Positions 48,001-55,981 of a DNA stretch of 64,000 nt are shown one piece after another. The first letter of the stretch is position 1. Each line of letters starts with the position of its first letter. Source of the DNA: GWE2-42-39 sp034003625 (GTDB taxonomy: Bacteria > Bacteroidota > Bacteroidia > Bacteroidales > Prolixibacteraceae); the NCBI GenBank assembly GCA_034003625.1, contig JAVEYG010000003.1:62001-126000 (forward strand), in the 5' to 3' direction. Position numbers and translations under genes: made by a program. Below the pieces are notes generated by a model. The model did not search any database, was not told the DNA's origin, and worked only from the letters and a program-made list of their open reading frames with translations.

Positions 48001-49419
48001 GCGGTAAAATTTCCAACCGGGTGGACCGGTTCCGGAAGTTCAAACGGAAGTTTTACTTTTGATGCTGCGCCCGGACAAACTATTACAGGATTTCATCTTG
48101 CTGTTAAACCGGTTGACTGTGATGATAAATTAAAAGTATGGTCGGCGCTCGGAAGAGGAACAGGCGCTCAGGTTTCAGCGATTATTCAAATGGGAAATGA
48201 TATTTATGCCGGAGGCGCATTTACCGATGTGGGCAATCATATTGCTAAATGGGACGGCGCTTCATGGTCGCCGCTCGGAAGCGGAATAAACGGAGATGTA
48301 AATGCGCTTGCGATAGTTGGAACAGATTTATTTGCGGGAGGTTCATTTACAACTGCCGGCGGAGTAAGCGCTAATAATATTGCCAAGTGGGACGGTTCAA
48401 ACTGGTCTGCGCTCGGAACCGGAATAAACGGCACTATTTTATCACCAGCTGTTGTTAGATCACTGGCAGTAATTCACGATGATTTATATGCGGCTGGAAA
48501 TTTTACAACAGCAGACGGAATTACCGTTAGCAATATTGCAAAATGGGACGGCAATGGATGGTCGGCGGTAGGATCTGGAACAGATTATAACATTTACGCG
48601 CTTGCAGTTTTAGATCACGATCTTTATGCCGGCGGAAATTTTCTAAATGCCGGAGGGGTAAATGTTAATCATGTTGCGAAATGGGATGGAACAAATTGGA
48701 GCCCGCTCGGCTCAGGTGTTTCAAGCACAGTTACATCGCTTGCTTCAATTGAAGGAGAACTTTTTGTCGGCGGCGATTTCCCAACTGCGGGTGGCGTAAA
48801 CGTAAACCGTATCGCGAAATGGGACGGTACAAACTGGTCTGCGCTTGGTAACGGAATTGATAATAATTATGTGCGAAGTATTACAGCAGTTGGTTCAAAT
48901 ATTTATGCAGGGGGAGATTTTACAACAATAGGCGGTGTGACGGTAAATCATATTGCCAAATGGGATGGAACAAACTGGTCTGCACTTGGAACAGGCATGA
49001 ATCAGTTTTATGTAAACGCTTTAGTTGCTGCTGGAGGAGATTTATACGCCGGCGGATGGTTTAATACAGTTGACGGATTAAGTGCAAATAATATTGCGAA
49101 ATATTCATGCAATACTATTACATCTGTTGATGAAACTTATGAAACTGATTTGCCGAGAGTATTTAAGTTGGAACAGAATTATCCAAATCCGTTCCATTCT
49201 ACCTCTACTATTGGTTATTATATTCCACAAACAAGTGAGGTGAAAATTAGTGTATATAACATCTTTGGAAAAGAAGTCAAAGTATTGGTTAATGAAGAAA
49301 AATATCCCGGACATTATGAAATTATTTTTGACGGACACGAATTGGCGAACGGAATATATTTCTGTACGATGAAAGCTGCAGGGTCTACCCAAAGCAAAAA
49401 AATGATTTTGATGAAGTAG
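45019..49419 (+). CDS. Giant secreted T9SS protein with SdrD-B-like domains and two seven-repeat propeller arrays
   Basis: A 1466-residue exported protein of unknown function. Order: signal peptide (about 1-24); an Ig/Fn3-like region (PPVLVSPKDGEIV, about 105-200); a beta-rich region to about 390; two SdrD-B-like domains starting near 398 and 497 (each GSICGTKFNDLNGNGVMD, the Ca-binding Asx-rich start); a first array of seven YAGGxF...AKWNGTSW repeats (about 599-928); a third SdrD-B-like domain (about 935-1030); a second array of seven such repeats (about 1034-1364); and a T9SS type A sorting domain (LEQNYPNPF near 1384 to the end). Each array begins with a Cys near KVW and ends AKY-x-C. Uses many AGA and A/T-ending codons unlike its neighbours, suggesting acquisition. 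Likely surface-attached or released; binding role is inference. Confidence 0.85.
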   Translation: MKKIYTVVFVILSVLSFTGHNTSAQPSLFSNTDPVLIAVESSESIRLTPGMKSITYDIIKTESSDIIFDRWGNLKSGSGEYIQMLNKAGSAISNSNISKNVETIQPPVLVSPKDGEIVSTVEPVLFTWLPPTPTTSGQTYKIKIVEVSGDQSPENAIHSKPFFEKEDLVLTYMEYPSSAPNFALGGCYAWQVETGESEKMQSEVRTFYFGQREACITWSLLSSDSVTSIAGNITGQNEILGAGPAPAMSVFNYNSFGQRLWVGNTGWIAGSLEATRYIEFNTLPASGSNFKITNVSFNYGDNQLPTDFSILNSQAYYSKDNWATSTALSQNPLVYLNTSMTTFTASNLNISITSGQKFSLRIYPYAVKNGNAMTPTFAVHNNVRICGISTPQVTTNGSICGTKFNDLNGNGVMDVNEPGLPNWTINLTDAASMTAITDASGNYCFENLKAGKYTVGEVNQSGWQQTAPSTGTYSFELSAGENKSGINFGNKAEATLGSICGTKFNDLNGNGVMDVNEPGLANWTIQLSGADSRTVVTDSNGNFCFDRLKAGVYNIVEVNQTGWVQTMPAAPGTYAVTLTFGQKLENINFGNKYDPDAGCSKVWEALGSGMNNEVFAYANDGNIIYAGGDFTTAGGTQANYIAKWNGTSWTPLGSGLNGKVRAIAVMGSDVYVGGMFTMAGGVNANKIAKWNGTSWSALGNGVNGTVLALKFLGNDLYVGGSFSNASGVPTRSLAKWDGTSWSSPGGGVDNWGDYTTVLSLAVMGSDLYAGGRYYLTSGLWVGFTEKWNGTSWSEKNTFIGSVDALAVMGTDLYVGGWFNQYIRKWNGTTWSTPGGGTNDQNDHIHAFAVIGTDLYAGGAFTTAGGVSAYRVAKWNGSAWSALGNGVSNWSGSHGHVESLLAVGNVLYAGGGFDVAGTVNANYAAKYLCSETVSDDIFVLGNIFHDLNVNGVFDEHEPIMPNWTVNLSGAVIGTAHTNSDGNFYFNNLKPGVYTVAVKFPTGWTGSGSSNGSFTFDAAPGQTITGFHLAVKPVDCDDKLKVWSALGRGTGAQVSAIIQMGNDIYAGGAFTDVGNHIAKWDGASWSPLGSGINGDVNALAIVGTDLFAGGSFTTAGGVSANNIAKWDGSNWSALGTGINGTILSPAVVRSLAVIHDDLYAAGNFTTADGITVSNIAKWDGNGWSAVGSGTDYNIYALAVLDHDLYAGGNFLNAGGVNVNHVAKWDGTNWSPLGSGVSSTVTSLASIEGELFVGGDFPTAGGVNVNRIAKWDGTNWSALGNGIDNNYVRSITAVGSNIYAGGDFTTIGGVTVNHIAKWDGTNWSALGTGMNQFYVNALVAAGGDLYAGGWFNTVDGLSANNIAKYSCNTITSVDETYETDLPRVFKLEQNYPNPFHSTSTIGYYIPQTSEVKISVYNIFGKEVKVLVNEEKYPGHYEIIFDGHELANGIYFCTMKAAGSTQSKKMILMK

Positions 49420-49442
49420 CGCTGTGCTTTTATGGGTTCAAT

Positions 49443-49604
49443 ATGAAGCTGTCCAAAAAGTAAAAAGATATAAAAATGCCACTAAGTCAAGAAGACCTGT
49501 CTGCCGAACAGACAGGCACACAAAATCACTAAGAATAAGAAAACATGAATCTTAGTGATTTTGTGCCTTTGTGGCGAAAAAAAAGACTTTTTGGACAGTT
49601 TCAT
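49443..49604. repeat. 162-bp nested palindrome (MITE-like)
   Basis: Outer arms 49443-49461 and 49586-49604 are reverse complements with one mismatch in 19 (core CTGTCCAAAAAGT). Inside lies a perfect 16-bp inverted repeat, 49519-49534 with 49550-49565 (CACAAAATCACTAAGA), and a perfect 8-bp hairpin at 49496-49516 (CCTGTCTG / CAGACAGG). No open frame. The layout, with short terminal inverted repeats and internal foldback, suggests a non-autonomous mobile repeat; it may also end transcription between convergent genes. Confidence 0.7.
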
Positions 49605-49655
49605 ATAAAAGAGAAACAAAGATTTTCTTCGTTAAAGGCACAAAGGAGGATTTTT

Positions 49656-50150
49656 CTATTCTTCCACTTCAACTTCCTTGTATTCAGCAATGATTTTCGA
49701 GACTTGCTGGGAAGAAACACGGCCAAATACTTTTTCGCCCACCATCACCACCGGGGCAAGGCCGCAGGCACCCACACAACGCAGGCTGCTCAGTGAGAAT
49801 TTCCCGTCTGCGGTAGTCTGTCCGACTTCAATTTTCAACTGGCGTTTAAATTCGCTCAAAACCTGCTCGGCACCACGTACATAACAAGCCGTTCCCATAC
49901 AAATGGAAATCGGGAATTCGCCTTGCGGTTTCATGGTAAAGAATGAATAGAAAGTCACCACTCCGTAAACTTTTGCCACCGACATGTTCAATTCCCGGGC
50001 AATTACCTCCTGAACTTCGGCAGGAAGATAACCCAATTTACTTTGCACCTGATGGAGGACATTGATCAGCTCTCCCTCTTTATTATCAAATGAAGCACAG
50101 ATTTCCTTTATCAGTTCGATCGTTTTCTCTGCTAATTTTATTTTTGGCAT
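49656..50150 (-). CDS. hydC: [FeFe]-hydrogenase subunit HydC (NuoE-like)
   Basis: A 164-residue thioredoxin-like [2Fe-2S] protein, homologous to complex I NuoE and to the gamma subunit of trimeric bifurcating hydrogenases. Cluster ligands are visible as CMGTAC (C-x4-C) and CVGAC (C-x3-C), about 35 residues apart. It should pass electrons between HydB and HydA. Last gene of the minus-strand hydrogenase cluster, 49 bases after hydA. Start ATG 50150. Confidence 0.92.
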   Translation of the reverse strand: MPKIKLAEKTIELIKEICASFDNKEGELINVLHQVQSKLGYLPAEVQEVIARELNMSVAKVYGVVTFYSFFTMKPQGEFPISICMGTACYVRGAEQVLSEFKRQLKIEVGQTTADGKFSLSSLRCVGACGLAPVVMVGEKVFGRVSSQQVSKIIAEYKEVEVEE

Positions 50151-50199
50151 AATGTTGATTTTTAGATTTACCAGACTTTAAAGTCACCCTATATCAATT

Positions 50200-51945
50200 T
50201 CAACTTCTATCAAAATATTTCGTATGCAACAGGTGATGCGATTTCTCGCTCAACGGTTCGCCTAAAAATTCTTCGTACAATTTCTTGATGTACGGGTTTT
50301 CATGTGATTTCCGTATTTTTTTGTTTTTATCTTCTGAATAAATTGCACGTTGCCGCTTTTTCAGGATTTCTACATCGCCGTGGTGATAAGGTTGACCGCC
50401 GCCGCCGATACATCCGCCCGGGCACGACATAATTTCAATAGCATGAAACTCGCTGGTACCGGCTTTTATTTCTTCCAGTAATTTACGGGCATTACCCAAT
50501 CCGTGTGCAATACCAATATTGATCGGCGTTCCGTTGAAATCGATGGTCGCCTTACGCAAGCCATCCATTCCACGAAGTTCTTCAAAATCGAGACGCGGAA
50601 GTGATTTTCCGGTAAACACTTCGTATGCTGTACGAACAGCCGCTTCAATCACACCACCGGTAGTTCCAAAAATAACACCTGCCCCGGTTGATTCTCCGAG
50701 TGGCTGGTCAAAATTTTCATCAGGCAGCGTTTTGAAATCAATATTGGCAAGGTTGATCAACCGGGCCAACTCACGGGTCGTTAAAGCGTAGTCGACATCG
50801 GGGTTGCCATTCATTGAAAATTCTTCGCGACTACTTTCATATTTTTTAGCCACGCAAGGCATGATGGAAACAACCACCAATTCTTCGCGTTTCAGTTTTA
50901 GTTTTTCAGCAAAATAAGTTTTCGCAATTGCCCCGAACATCTGTTGCGGCGAACGGGCTGTCGACGGAATATCTTTCAGTTCGGGAAACTGGTGTTCGAA
51001 AAATTTCACCCATGCCGGGCAACATGAAGTCAGGATTGGCAATTTCACATTTCTATCGCCTTTCATGTAAGCAGACAAACGTCCGAGCAATTCAGTGCCC
51101 TCTTCCATGATGGTAAGGTCGGCAGCAAAATCGGTATCGAACACATAATTAAAGCCCAAACGACGCAGGGCAGCGGCCATTTTACCGGTTACCAAAGTCC
51201 CGGCTTCCATGTGAAATTCTTCGCCCAGTGCGGCACGCACGGCAGGCGCGGTTTGTACGATCACTGTTTTCGATGGATCGGACAATGCACGGATCACAGC
51301 CCCGGTTTGGTCGACTTCGGTCAATGCTCCGGTAGGACAAACAGCGACACACTGGCCGCAATAAGTACATACCGAATGGTCGAGGTTCATCTCGAAAGCC
51401 GGCGCCACTACAGCATTGAACCCACGGTTCACAGCCGAAAGAACACCCACCGTCTGCACCTCGTTGCACATCATTTCGCAACGACGGCACATGATACATT
51501 TATTTATTTCACGGATGATAGCCGGTGACGTATCTTCACGGTAAGTCGATTGTTCTCCTTTGTAATGAATCTCACGGATACCCAGATGATGAGCCATATC
51601 CTGCAATTCGCAATTGCCCGATTTGGCACAAATCAAACAGTCGGCCGGATGGTCAGAAAGAATTAGTTCGACGACTGTACGACGGGCATTCACTACGCGG
51701 ATGGAGTGTGTTTTCACTTCCATTCCCTCGGTCGCCAAGGTCACGCATGCAGGAGCCAGATTTTTTCGTCCCATTACTTCAACCACACAAACGCGGCAGC
51801 CTCCGGGCTTATTTTCAATATCCATATCTTCCAGCTTCATGTGGCACAGCGTCGGAATTTCAATACCGATGCTTGAAGCCGCCTGCAGAACAGTAGTCCC
51901 TTTTTTTACGACTACCGGTTTATTATCTACTATTAAATTGATCAT
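50200..51945 (-). CDS. hydA: Catalytic [FeFe]-hydrogenase subunit HydA
   Basis: Makes or oxidises H2 at an H-cluster; 581 residues. In order: an N-terminal [2Fe-2S] domain (Cys near 34-65), a His-ligated [4Fe-4S] site (HPADCLICAKSGNC, about 98-111), two [4Fe-4S] ferredoxin motifs (CIMCRRCEMMC and CTYCGQCVAVCP), and the H-domain. All three H-cluster motifs are intact: TSCCPAW (C308-C309, including the proton-transfer Cys), MPCVAKKYE (C364) and MSCPGGCIGGGG (C508, C512). A C-terminal small-subunit-like tail contains the YLGEP-type ending (EFLGEPLSEKSHHLLH). With hydB and hydC it fits the A3-type NADH/ferredoxin-coupled trimer. Maturases are not in the window. Confidence 0.97.
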   Translation of the reverse strand: MINLIVDNKPVVVKKGTTVLQAASSIGIEIPTLCHMKLEDMDIENKPGGCRVCVVEVMGRKNLAPACVTLATEGMEVKTHSIRVVNARRTVVELILSDHPADCLICAKSGNCELQDMAHHLGIREIHYKGEQSTYREDTSPAIIREINKCIMCRRCEMMCNEVQTVGVLSAVNRGFNAVVAPAFEMNLDHSVCTYCGQCVAVCPTGALTEVDQTGAVIRALSDPSKTVIVQTAPAVRAALGEEFHMEAGTLVTGKMAAALRRLGFNYVFDTDFAADLTIMEEGTELLGRLSAYMKGDRNVKLPILTSCCPAWVKFFEHQFPELKDIPSTARSPQQMFGAIAKTYFAEKLKLKREELVVVSIMPCVAKKYESSREEFSMNGNPDVDYALTTRELARLINLANIDFKTLPDENFDQPLGESTGAGVIFGTTGGVIEAAVRTAYEVFTGKSLPRLDFEELRGMDGLRKATIDFNGTPINIGIAHGLGNARKLLEEIKAGTSEFHAIEIMSCPGGCIGGGGQPYHHGDVEILKKRQRAIYSEDKNKKIRKSHENPYIKKLYEEFLGEPLSEKSHHLLHTKYFDRS

Positions 51946-51963
51946 CTCCAGTTCGATTTAAAA

Positions 51964-53757
51964 TTACCTAATTAAAACAGCTCCGAATTTGCATTTTTCC
52001 AAACAAACGCCGCATTTGATACACAGCGACTGATCGATGTAGTGCGGACTGCGTTTTTCACCCGAAATGGCGCCAACCGGACAGTTGCGGAAACACAAGG
52101 TGCAACCGGTACATTTTTCATCGTCGATAGAATAGTGGAGCAATTTTTTACACTGACCAGCCGGGCATTTGTGCTCATCGACATGGGCCAGGTATTCATC
52201 CATAAAATTATCGATCGTCGACAGCACCGGGTTGGGTGATGTTTGTCCCAAACCGCAGAGCGACGTATCTTTGATAACATTTCCCAAAATACGCAGTCGG
52301 TCTAAATCTTCACGGGTACCTTTTCCTGAAGTGATTTTATCGAGTATCTCATACAAACGCTTGTTTCCGATCCGGCAGGGCGTACATTTTCCACACGATT
52401 CTTCCAGCGTGAATTCGAGATAAAATTTGGCAATCGACACCATGCAGTCGCCTTCATCCATCACAATCATCCCTCCCGATCCCATCATTGAACCGGCTTT
52501 CAAAAGGTTGTCGTAATCAATCGGAACATCGAGAAAATCCTTGGTAAGACAGCCACCCGAAGGGCCGCCGGTTTGTACCGATTTAAATTCCTTACCATCT
52601 TTTATTCCGCCACCGATGTCGTAAATCACTTCGCGCAGGGTCGTTCCCATGGGTACTTCAATCAGTCCCACATTATTAATATTTCCGGCCAATGCAAATA
52701 CTTTGGTCCCTTTCGATTTTTCGGTGCCAATTGCAGAAAACCAGGCCGCACCTTTATTTATAATAACCGGGATATTTGCGAACGTTTCCACATTGTTCAC
52801 ATTGGTTGGTTTTCCCAGGTAGCCCGACTCAGCCGGGAACGGAGGTTTTACGGTAGGTTCGCCACGAAGTCCTTCCATTGAATGGATAAGCGCTGTTTCC
52901 TCACCGCAAACAAAAGCGCCTGCTCCGTACTTCAGTTCAATATCGAAATGAAAACCGGTTCCCAAAATATCAGTTCCCAACAGCCCGTATTCCTTTGCCT
53001 GACCAATAGCCACTTTCAAACGCTGGATGGCCAGCGGGTATTCGGCACGGATATATACCAAACCTTTATCGGCACCAACACAATAGCCGCAAATCGCCAT
53101 TGCTTCGATCACCGAATGCGGGTCGCCTTCCAGAATTGAACGGTCCATAAATGCACCGGGATCGCCCTCGTCGGCATTGCAAACTACGTATTTCTGATCG
53201 CCAGCCGCCTTGCGGGTAAATTCCCACTTCAAACCAGTTGGAAAACCACCGCCACCACGACCGCGCAGCCCCGAGTCTTTTATAATCTGAATTACTTCTT
53301 CCGGCGTTTTTTCCGACAAACAGGTTCCCAAAGCAGCATAACCATCGCGGGCGATGTATTCTTCAACATTTTCAGGATTGATAAAACCACAGTTGCGAAG
53401 AGCTATACGGATTTGTTTTTTGTAAAAATCCATCCCTGTGGCATCCGATATCAGGTGATCGTTTTTGGGATCTTTATAAAGCAGATGTTTTACTTTTCGT
53501 CCTTTTACAATGTGTTCTTCAGCGATTTCCCAAACATCTTTCGGAGTAACCTGTGTGTAAAATGTATTATCAGGAAGAATTTTTACGATCGGCCCTTTTT
53601 CGCAGAAGCCAAAGCAACCGGTAGTAATCACCTGCACCTCGTCGGCCAGTCCCAATTCGGATAAATATTTTTTGAAGTTATTTTTGATCTGCTCGCTTTC
53701 AGAGGCTTTGCACCCGGTGCCCCCGCAAACAAGCACGTGCATGTTATAATCGGCCAT
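51964..53757 (-). CDS. hydB: [FeFe]-hydrogenase subunit HydB (NuoF-like flavoprotein)
   Basis: The NAD(H)- and FMN-binding beta subunit, 597 residues. An N-terminal thioredoxin-like [2Fe-2S] domain (CGGTGC and CFGFC, about 11-55) precedes the NuoF core with the FMN/NAD motif GRGGGGFPTGLKWE (about 170) and NADEGDPGAFMDR. The [4Fe-4S] motif ESCGKCTPCR follows near 460, and a C-terminal double ferredoxin domain (CTGCTLCFRNCP, CIKCGVCLEKCK) closes the protein. This extended layout is that of bifurcating hydrogenases such as Thermotoga HydB rather than plain complex I NuoF. 18 bases before hydA. Confidence 0.95.
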   Translation of the reverse strand: MADYNMHVLVCGGTGCKASESEQIKNNFKKYLSELGLADEVQVITTGCFGFCEKGPIVKILPDNTFYTQVTPKDVWEIAEEHIVKGRKVKHLLYKDPKNDHLISDATGMDFYKKQIRIALRNCGFINPENVEEYIARDGYAALGTCLSEKTPEEVIQIIKDSGLRGRGGGGFPTGLKWEFTRKAAGDQKYVVCNADEGDPGAFMDRSILEGDPHSVIEAMAICGYCVGADKGLVYIRAEYPLAIQRLKVAIGQAKEYGLLGTDILGTGFHFDIELKYGAGAFVCGEETALIHSMEGLRGEPTVKPPFPAESGYLGKPTNVNNVETFANIPVIINKGAAWFSAIGTEKSKGTKVFALAGNINNVGLIEVPMGTTLREVIYDIGGGIKDGKEFKSVQTGGPSGGCLTKDFLDVPIDYDNLLKAGSMMGSGGMIVMDEGDCMVSIAKFYLEFTLEESCGKCTPCRIGNKRLYEILDKITSGKGTREDLDRLRILGNVIKDTSLCGLGQTSPNPVLSTIDNFMDEYLAHVDEHKCPAGQCKKLLHYSIDDEKCTGCTLCFRNCPVGAISGEKRSPHYIDQSLCIKCGVCLEKCKFGAVLIR

Positions 53758-53777
53758 GATTGTTCCGTTTTTAGATT

Positions 53778-54173
53778 TTACTCGTCTATTGTTTTATAAC
53801 TCACCGGAATAATGCCATCAACCATTTCTCCAAGTTTGATGTGTTTTTCGATGATTTCCAATGCTTTTTCTTTACCCACATGACCGTACACCACCGGCTC
53901 CTTGCCGGGAATAGTCAGTTCAATGGTAGGTTCGGCAAAACAATAGCCCATACACCCGGTTTGGGTCACAACGGCATCAATACCCTGATGCTCCAGTTCA
54001 TCAATCAGATACGTCATGGTTTCCTTTGCTCCGGAAGCAATTCCGCAGGTGGCCATCGAAACTTTGATTTGAACAAGTTTGTCGGGCTTATCGCCATGTT
54101 CCCGTAGTTTAATTTTCGACTGAACTTCATCGCGTATTCTTTTCAGGTCAGCCAATGTTTTGATCTTTGTCAT
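53778..54173 (-). CDS. [2Fe-2S] thioredoxin-like ferredoxin
   Basis: A 131-residue NuoE-like ferredoxin without the N-terminal helical bundle. Cluster ligands are in ATCGIASGA and GCMGYCFAEP. Similar small proteins accompany bifurcating hydrogenase genes in Thermotoga and clostridia, where they probably extend the electron path; the exact role is inferred. 20 bases before hydB, thus probably in the same transcript. Confidence 0.88.
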   Translation of the reverse strand: MTKIKTLADLKRIRDEVQSKIKLREHGDKPDKLVQIKVSMATCGIASGAKETMTYLIDELEHQGIDAVVTQTGCMGYCFAEPTIELTIPGKEPVVYGHVGKEKALEIIEKHIKLGEMVDGIIPVSYKTIDE

Positions 54174-54278
54174 GATAGAGATAGATTGCTTGTGATAGAT
54201 AGTTTTTTATGTAATCAAGATATGGTTTTCTGTGACAAATGTCCAATCTTTCAGAGGAAAAAAGTCTAATTTTTATCA

Positions 54279-54827
54279 TCATTCGCTTATTTGGACTTGT
54301 TCTAAATTCGCTGATAAATAATCGGTTAAAAACTTCCGTACTTCAGGCGTGCGAATTGGTATCCCGTCGAGCATCTCGTTGATTTCCGAAGTATTTACCG
54401 AAAACTCACCGGAAGGTGTTTTGTGCCTGTATTCAAAATTTATTTCACCGGACGAAGAAAACAAAATCATCAGTGTTCCGACGATGTCGCCCAGCACCGG
54501 GCGGTCGATGTGGCTAAAACTAAAAGCAGCAGTGAGCTGTGTTCCTTTGTTTTTTTCAGAATGAATGGAAAAACTGCCGCCCGTATTTTCGGTATTCTGC
54601 TTTAAAAGCGACAGGCCCAGACCTACTTTACGTGTGGTACGCGAAGTATAAAACGGATCGATCGCTTTGGCAAGTTCTTCTGCGTCCATACCACAACCGT
54701 CATCGTCAATTCGGATGATAAACTGGTCGGCATCGGGTTTTTCCTCAATTTCAATACAAATTTGCGATGCCTTTGCCCTGATGGAATTCTGGGCAATGTC
54801 CAATATGTGCATCGAAAGGTCTTTCAT
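54279..54827 (-). CDS. HATPase-domain protein without kinase phosphoacceptor domain
   Basis: A 182-residue GHKL ATPase. The N-box (HILDIAQNSIRAKA), G1 box (DDDGCGMD) and G2 box (KVGLGLSLLKQN) are all present, but there is no DHp/HisKA domain and no sensor. The C-terminal 70 residues have no recognised fold. It opens directly with the N-box region, so ATP binding is expected but not histidine autophosphorylation. Such stand-alone ATPases recur beside [FeFe]-hydrogenase genes. Lies 105 bases before the ferredoxin gene and 74 bases after the PHP gene. Confidence 0.82.
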   Translation of the reverse strand: MKDLSMHILDIAQNSIRAKASQICIEIEEKPDADQFIIRIDDDGCGMDAEELAKAIDPFYTSRTTRKVGLGLSLLKQNTENTGGSFSIHSEKNKGTQLTAAFSFSHIDRPVLGDIVGTLMILFSSSGEINFEYRHKTPSGEFSVNTSEINEMLDGIPIRTPEVRKFLTDYLSANLEQVQISE

Positions 54828-54901
54828 TTTTCGAGGTTACAATTTTGTATGTGCTGCGTTATTCGAATTCGTTTGTCTGTTCCGCTTTTTCAACTGCCAG
54901 A

Positions 54902-55642
54902 TCATGGAATTTTGGTACCTCTGTTCCCGATTTTTAAAAACGCTTTTTTAATTTCTGAAAACGAAATTTCCTGCATCTCCAAAATGGTACAAACTTCGCC
55001 TACGTTTTCAGGATAATGCGCATCGGAAAATTTCACGATGCTGATCTCATCCGGTATTGAATATTTTGAACGGATATCCGTTTCATTCACCCTCTTTGAT
55101 ATTTGAAGCGCTTCGAATTGAAGGCTTTCAGGAATAAATCCCAACTGACTGTAAATGCTGGTTACATACCGATCGACATGCGCCGGAATGAAAATACCTC
55201 CTATTTCATGAACTTTTATCTCCACTTCATCGATCCCAACTTCCAGCGCCGTGCCGAGGTACTTTTCTTCGTACCCTGTGATATTCGAATGTTCATCTAC
55301 TATCACCTGGTAGCCAAACAAGCCGGGATGATTGGCTATGGGCGGCAAATGCCGGTCGATGTACTGCTGAAAAATGTCCATTGTTTCGATATCGGGAAAA
55401 AACACCAGTACATGTATTTCTTCGGAAGTATTTACCTCGCAGCCCGGCAACACAAAAATCTTCTCGCGGACAGCCACTTTTGAAACCACTTCCACATTGC
55501 GGGTGCTGTTGTGGTCGGTAATCCCGATGATGTCGAGTTTTTGCGCTTTTGCACGGGCAACAATATTTTCAGGGCTCATGTCCAGATTGGCACATGGCGA
55601 TAAAACGGTGTGTATGTGCATGTCGGCCCTGAATTGTTGCAT
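54902..55642 (-). CDS. Cytoplasmic PHP-domain phosphoesterase
   Basis: A 246-residue PHP-superfamily protein without signal peptide. Metal-site motifs DMHIHTVLSPC (about 7-17), GITDHNS (about 40), an acidic GCEVNT, His in IANHPG, the HVDR segment and FSDAHYP near 215 are visible. It may hydrolyse a small phosphate ester or nucleotide. Start is 4 bases beyond the preceding DRTGG gene stop, so it is translated from the hydrogenase-region transcript. Its constant company with hydrogenase genes suggests a signalling or second-messenger role, which is inference. Confidence 0.82.
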   Translation of the reverse strand: MQQFRADMHIHTVLSPCANLDMSPENIVARAKAQKLDIIGITDHNSTRNVEVVSKVAVREKIFVLPGCEVNTSEEIHVLVFFPDIETMDIFQQYIDRHLPPIANHPGLFGYQVIVDEHSNITGYEEKYLGTALEVGIDEVEIKVHEIGGIFIPAHVDRYVTSIYSQLGFIPESLQFEALQISKRVNETDIRSKYSIPDEISIVKFSDAHYPENVGEVCTILEMQEISFSEIKKAFLKIGNRGTKIP

Positions 55643-55645
55643 GGG

Positions 55646-55981
55646 TTACCGGTTTAACAATTCGTACAATTTGCCTGCAATCTCGAACGTACTCAAGCCG
55701 GTCCCGAGGACCGGGATGTTTTCGTTATTGCTGTGGTGCAGGGTATTTTCGTTGGGTTCGAGCCCTTTCACCAGGATAACTGCCGCCATGTCTTTCAGCG
55801 AAGCAATGGCCATTACGTTCTGGTGTACCTGCAGGGTGATCCATACCTGGCCTTCCCTCGCATTTCCCATCACATCGCTCAACAGGTCGGACACATATCC
55901 GCCTGTTACTGCGTTGTCAAGCCCTTTCTCTCCGGAAAAGACTTTTAATCCTAATTCTTTTACCAGTTCAGAAACCGTCAT
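55646..55981 (-). CDS. DRTGG-domain protein
   Basis: A 111-residue small protein built from one DRTGG-like domain (start MTVSELVKELGL, core GYVSDLLSDVMGN, later ENIPVLGTGLSTFEIAGKLYELL). The start at ATG 55981 has a good A/G-rich ribosome-binding site (AAGGAAAAAGGA region) and overlaps the hydrogenase homologue by 14 bp; a longer frame to 56107 would be Lys/Arg-rich and unlike the family. DRTGG domains occur with CBS and phosphotransacetylase proteins and may bind a nucleotide or partner. Second of two such proteins in this cluster. Confidence 0.78.
   Translation of the reverse strand: MTVSELVKELGLKVFSGEKGLDNAVTGGYVSDLLSDVMGNAREGQVWITLQVHQNVMAIASLKDMAAVILVKGLEPNENTLHHSNNENIPVLGTGLSTFEIAGKLYELLNR

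Noticed and set aside
46813..49110. Regularly spaced repeats suggesting a CRISPR-like array
   Set aside because: Spacing of about 140 bases, in-frame and variable, encodes protein repeats; no cas genes and no short identical repeats.
49420..49655. Small plus-strand frame of 83 residues starting at 49545 across the palindrome and the hydC 3' end
   Set aside because: It runs antisense into hydC and has no family features; the region is better explained by the nested inverted repeat.
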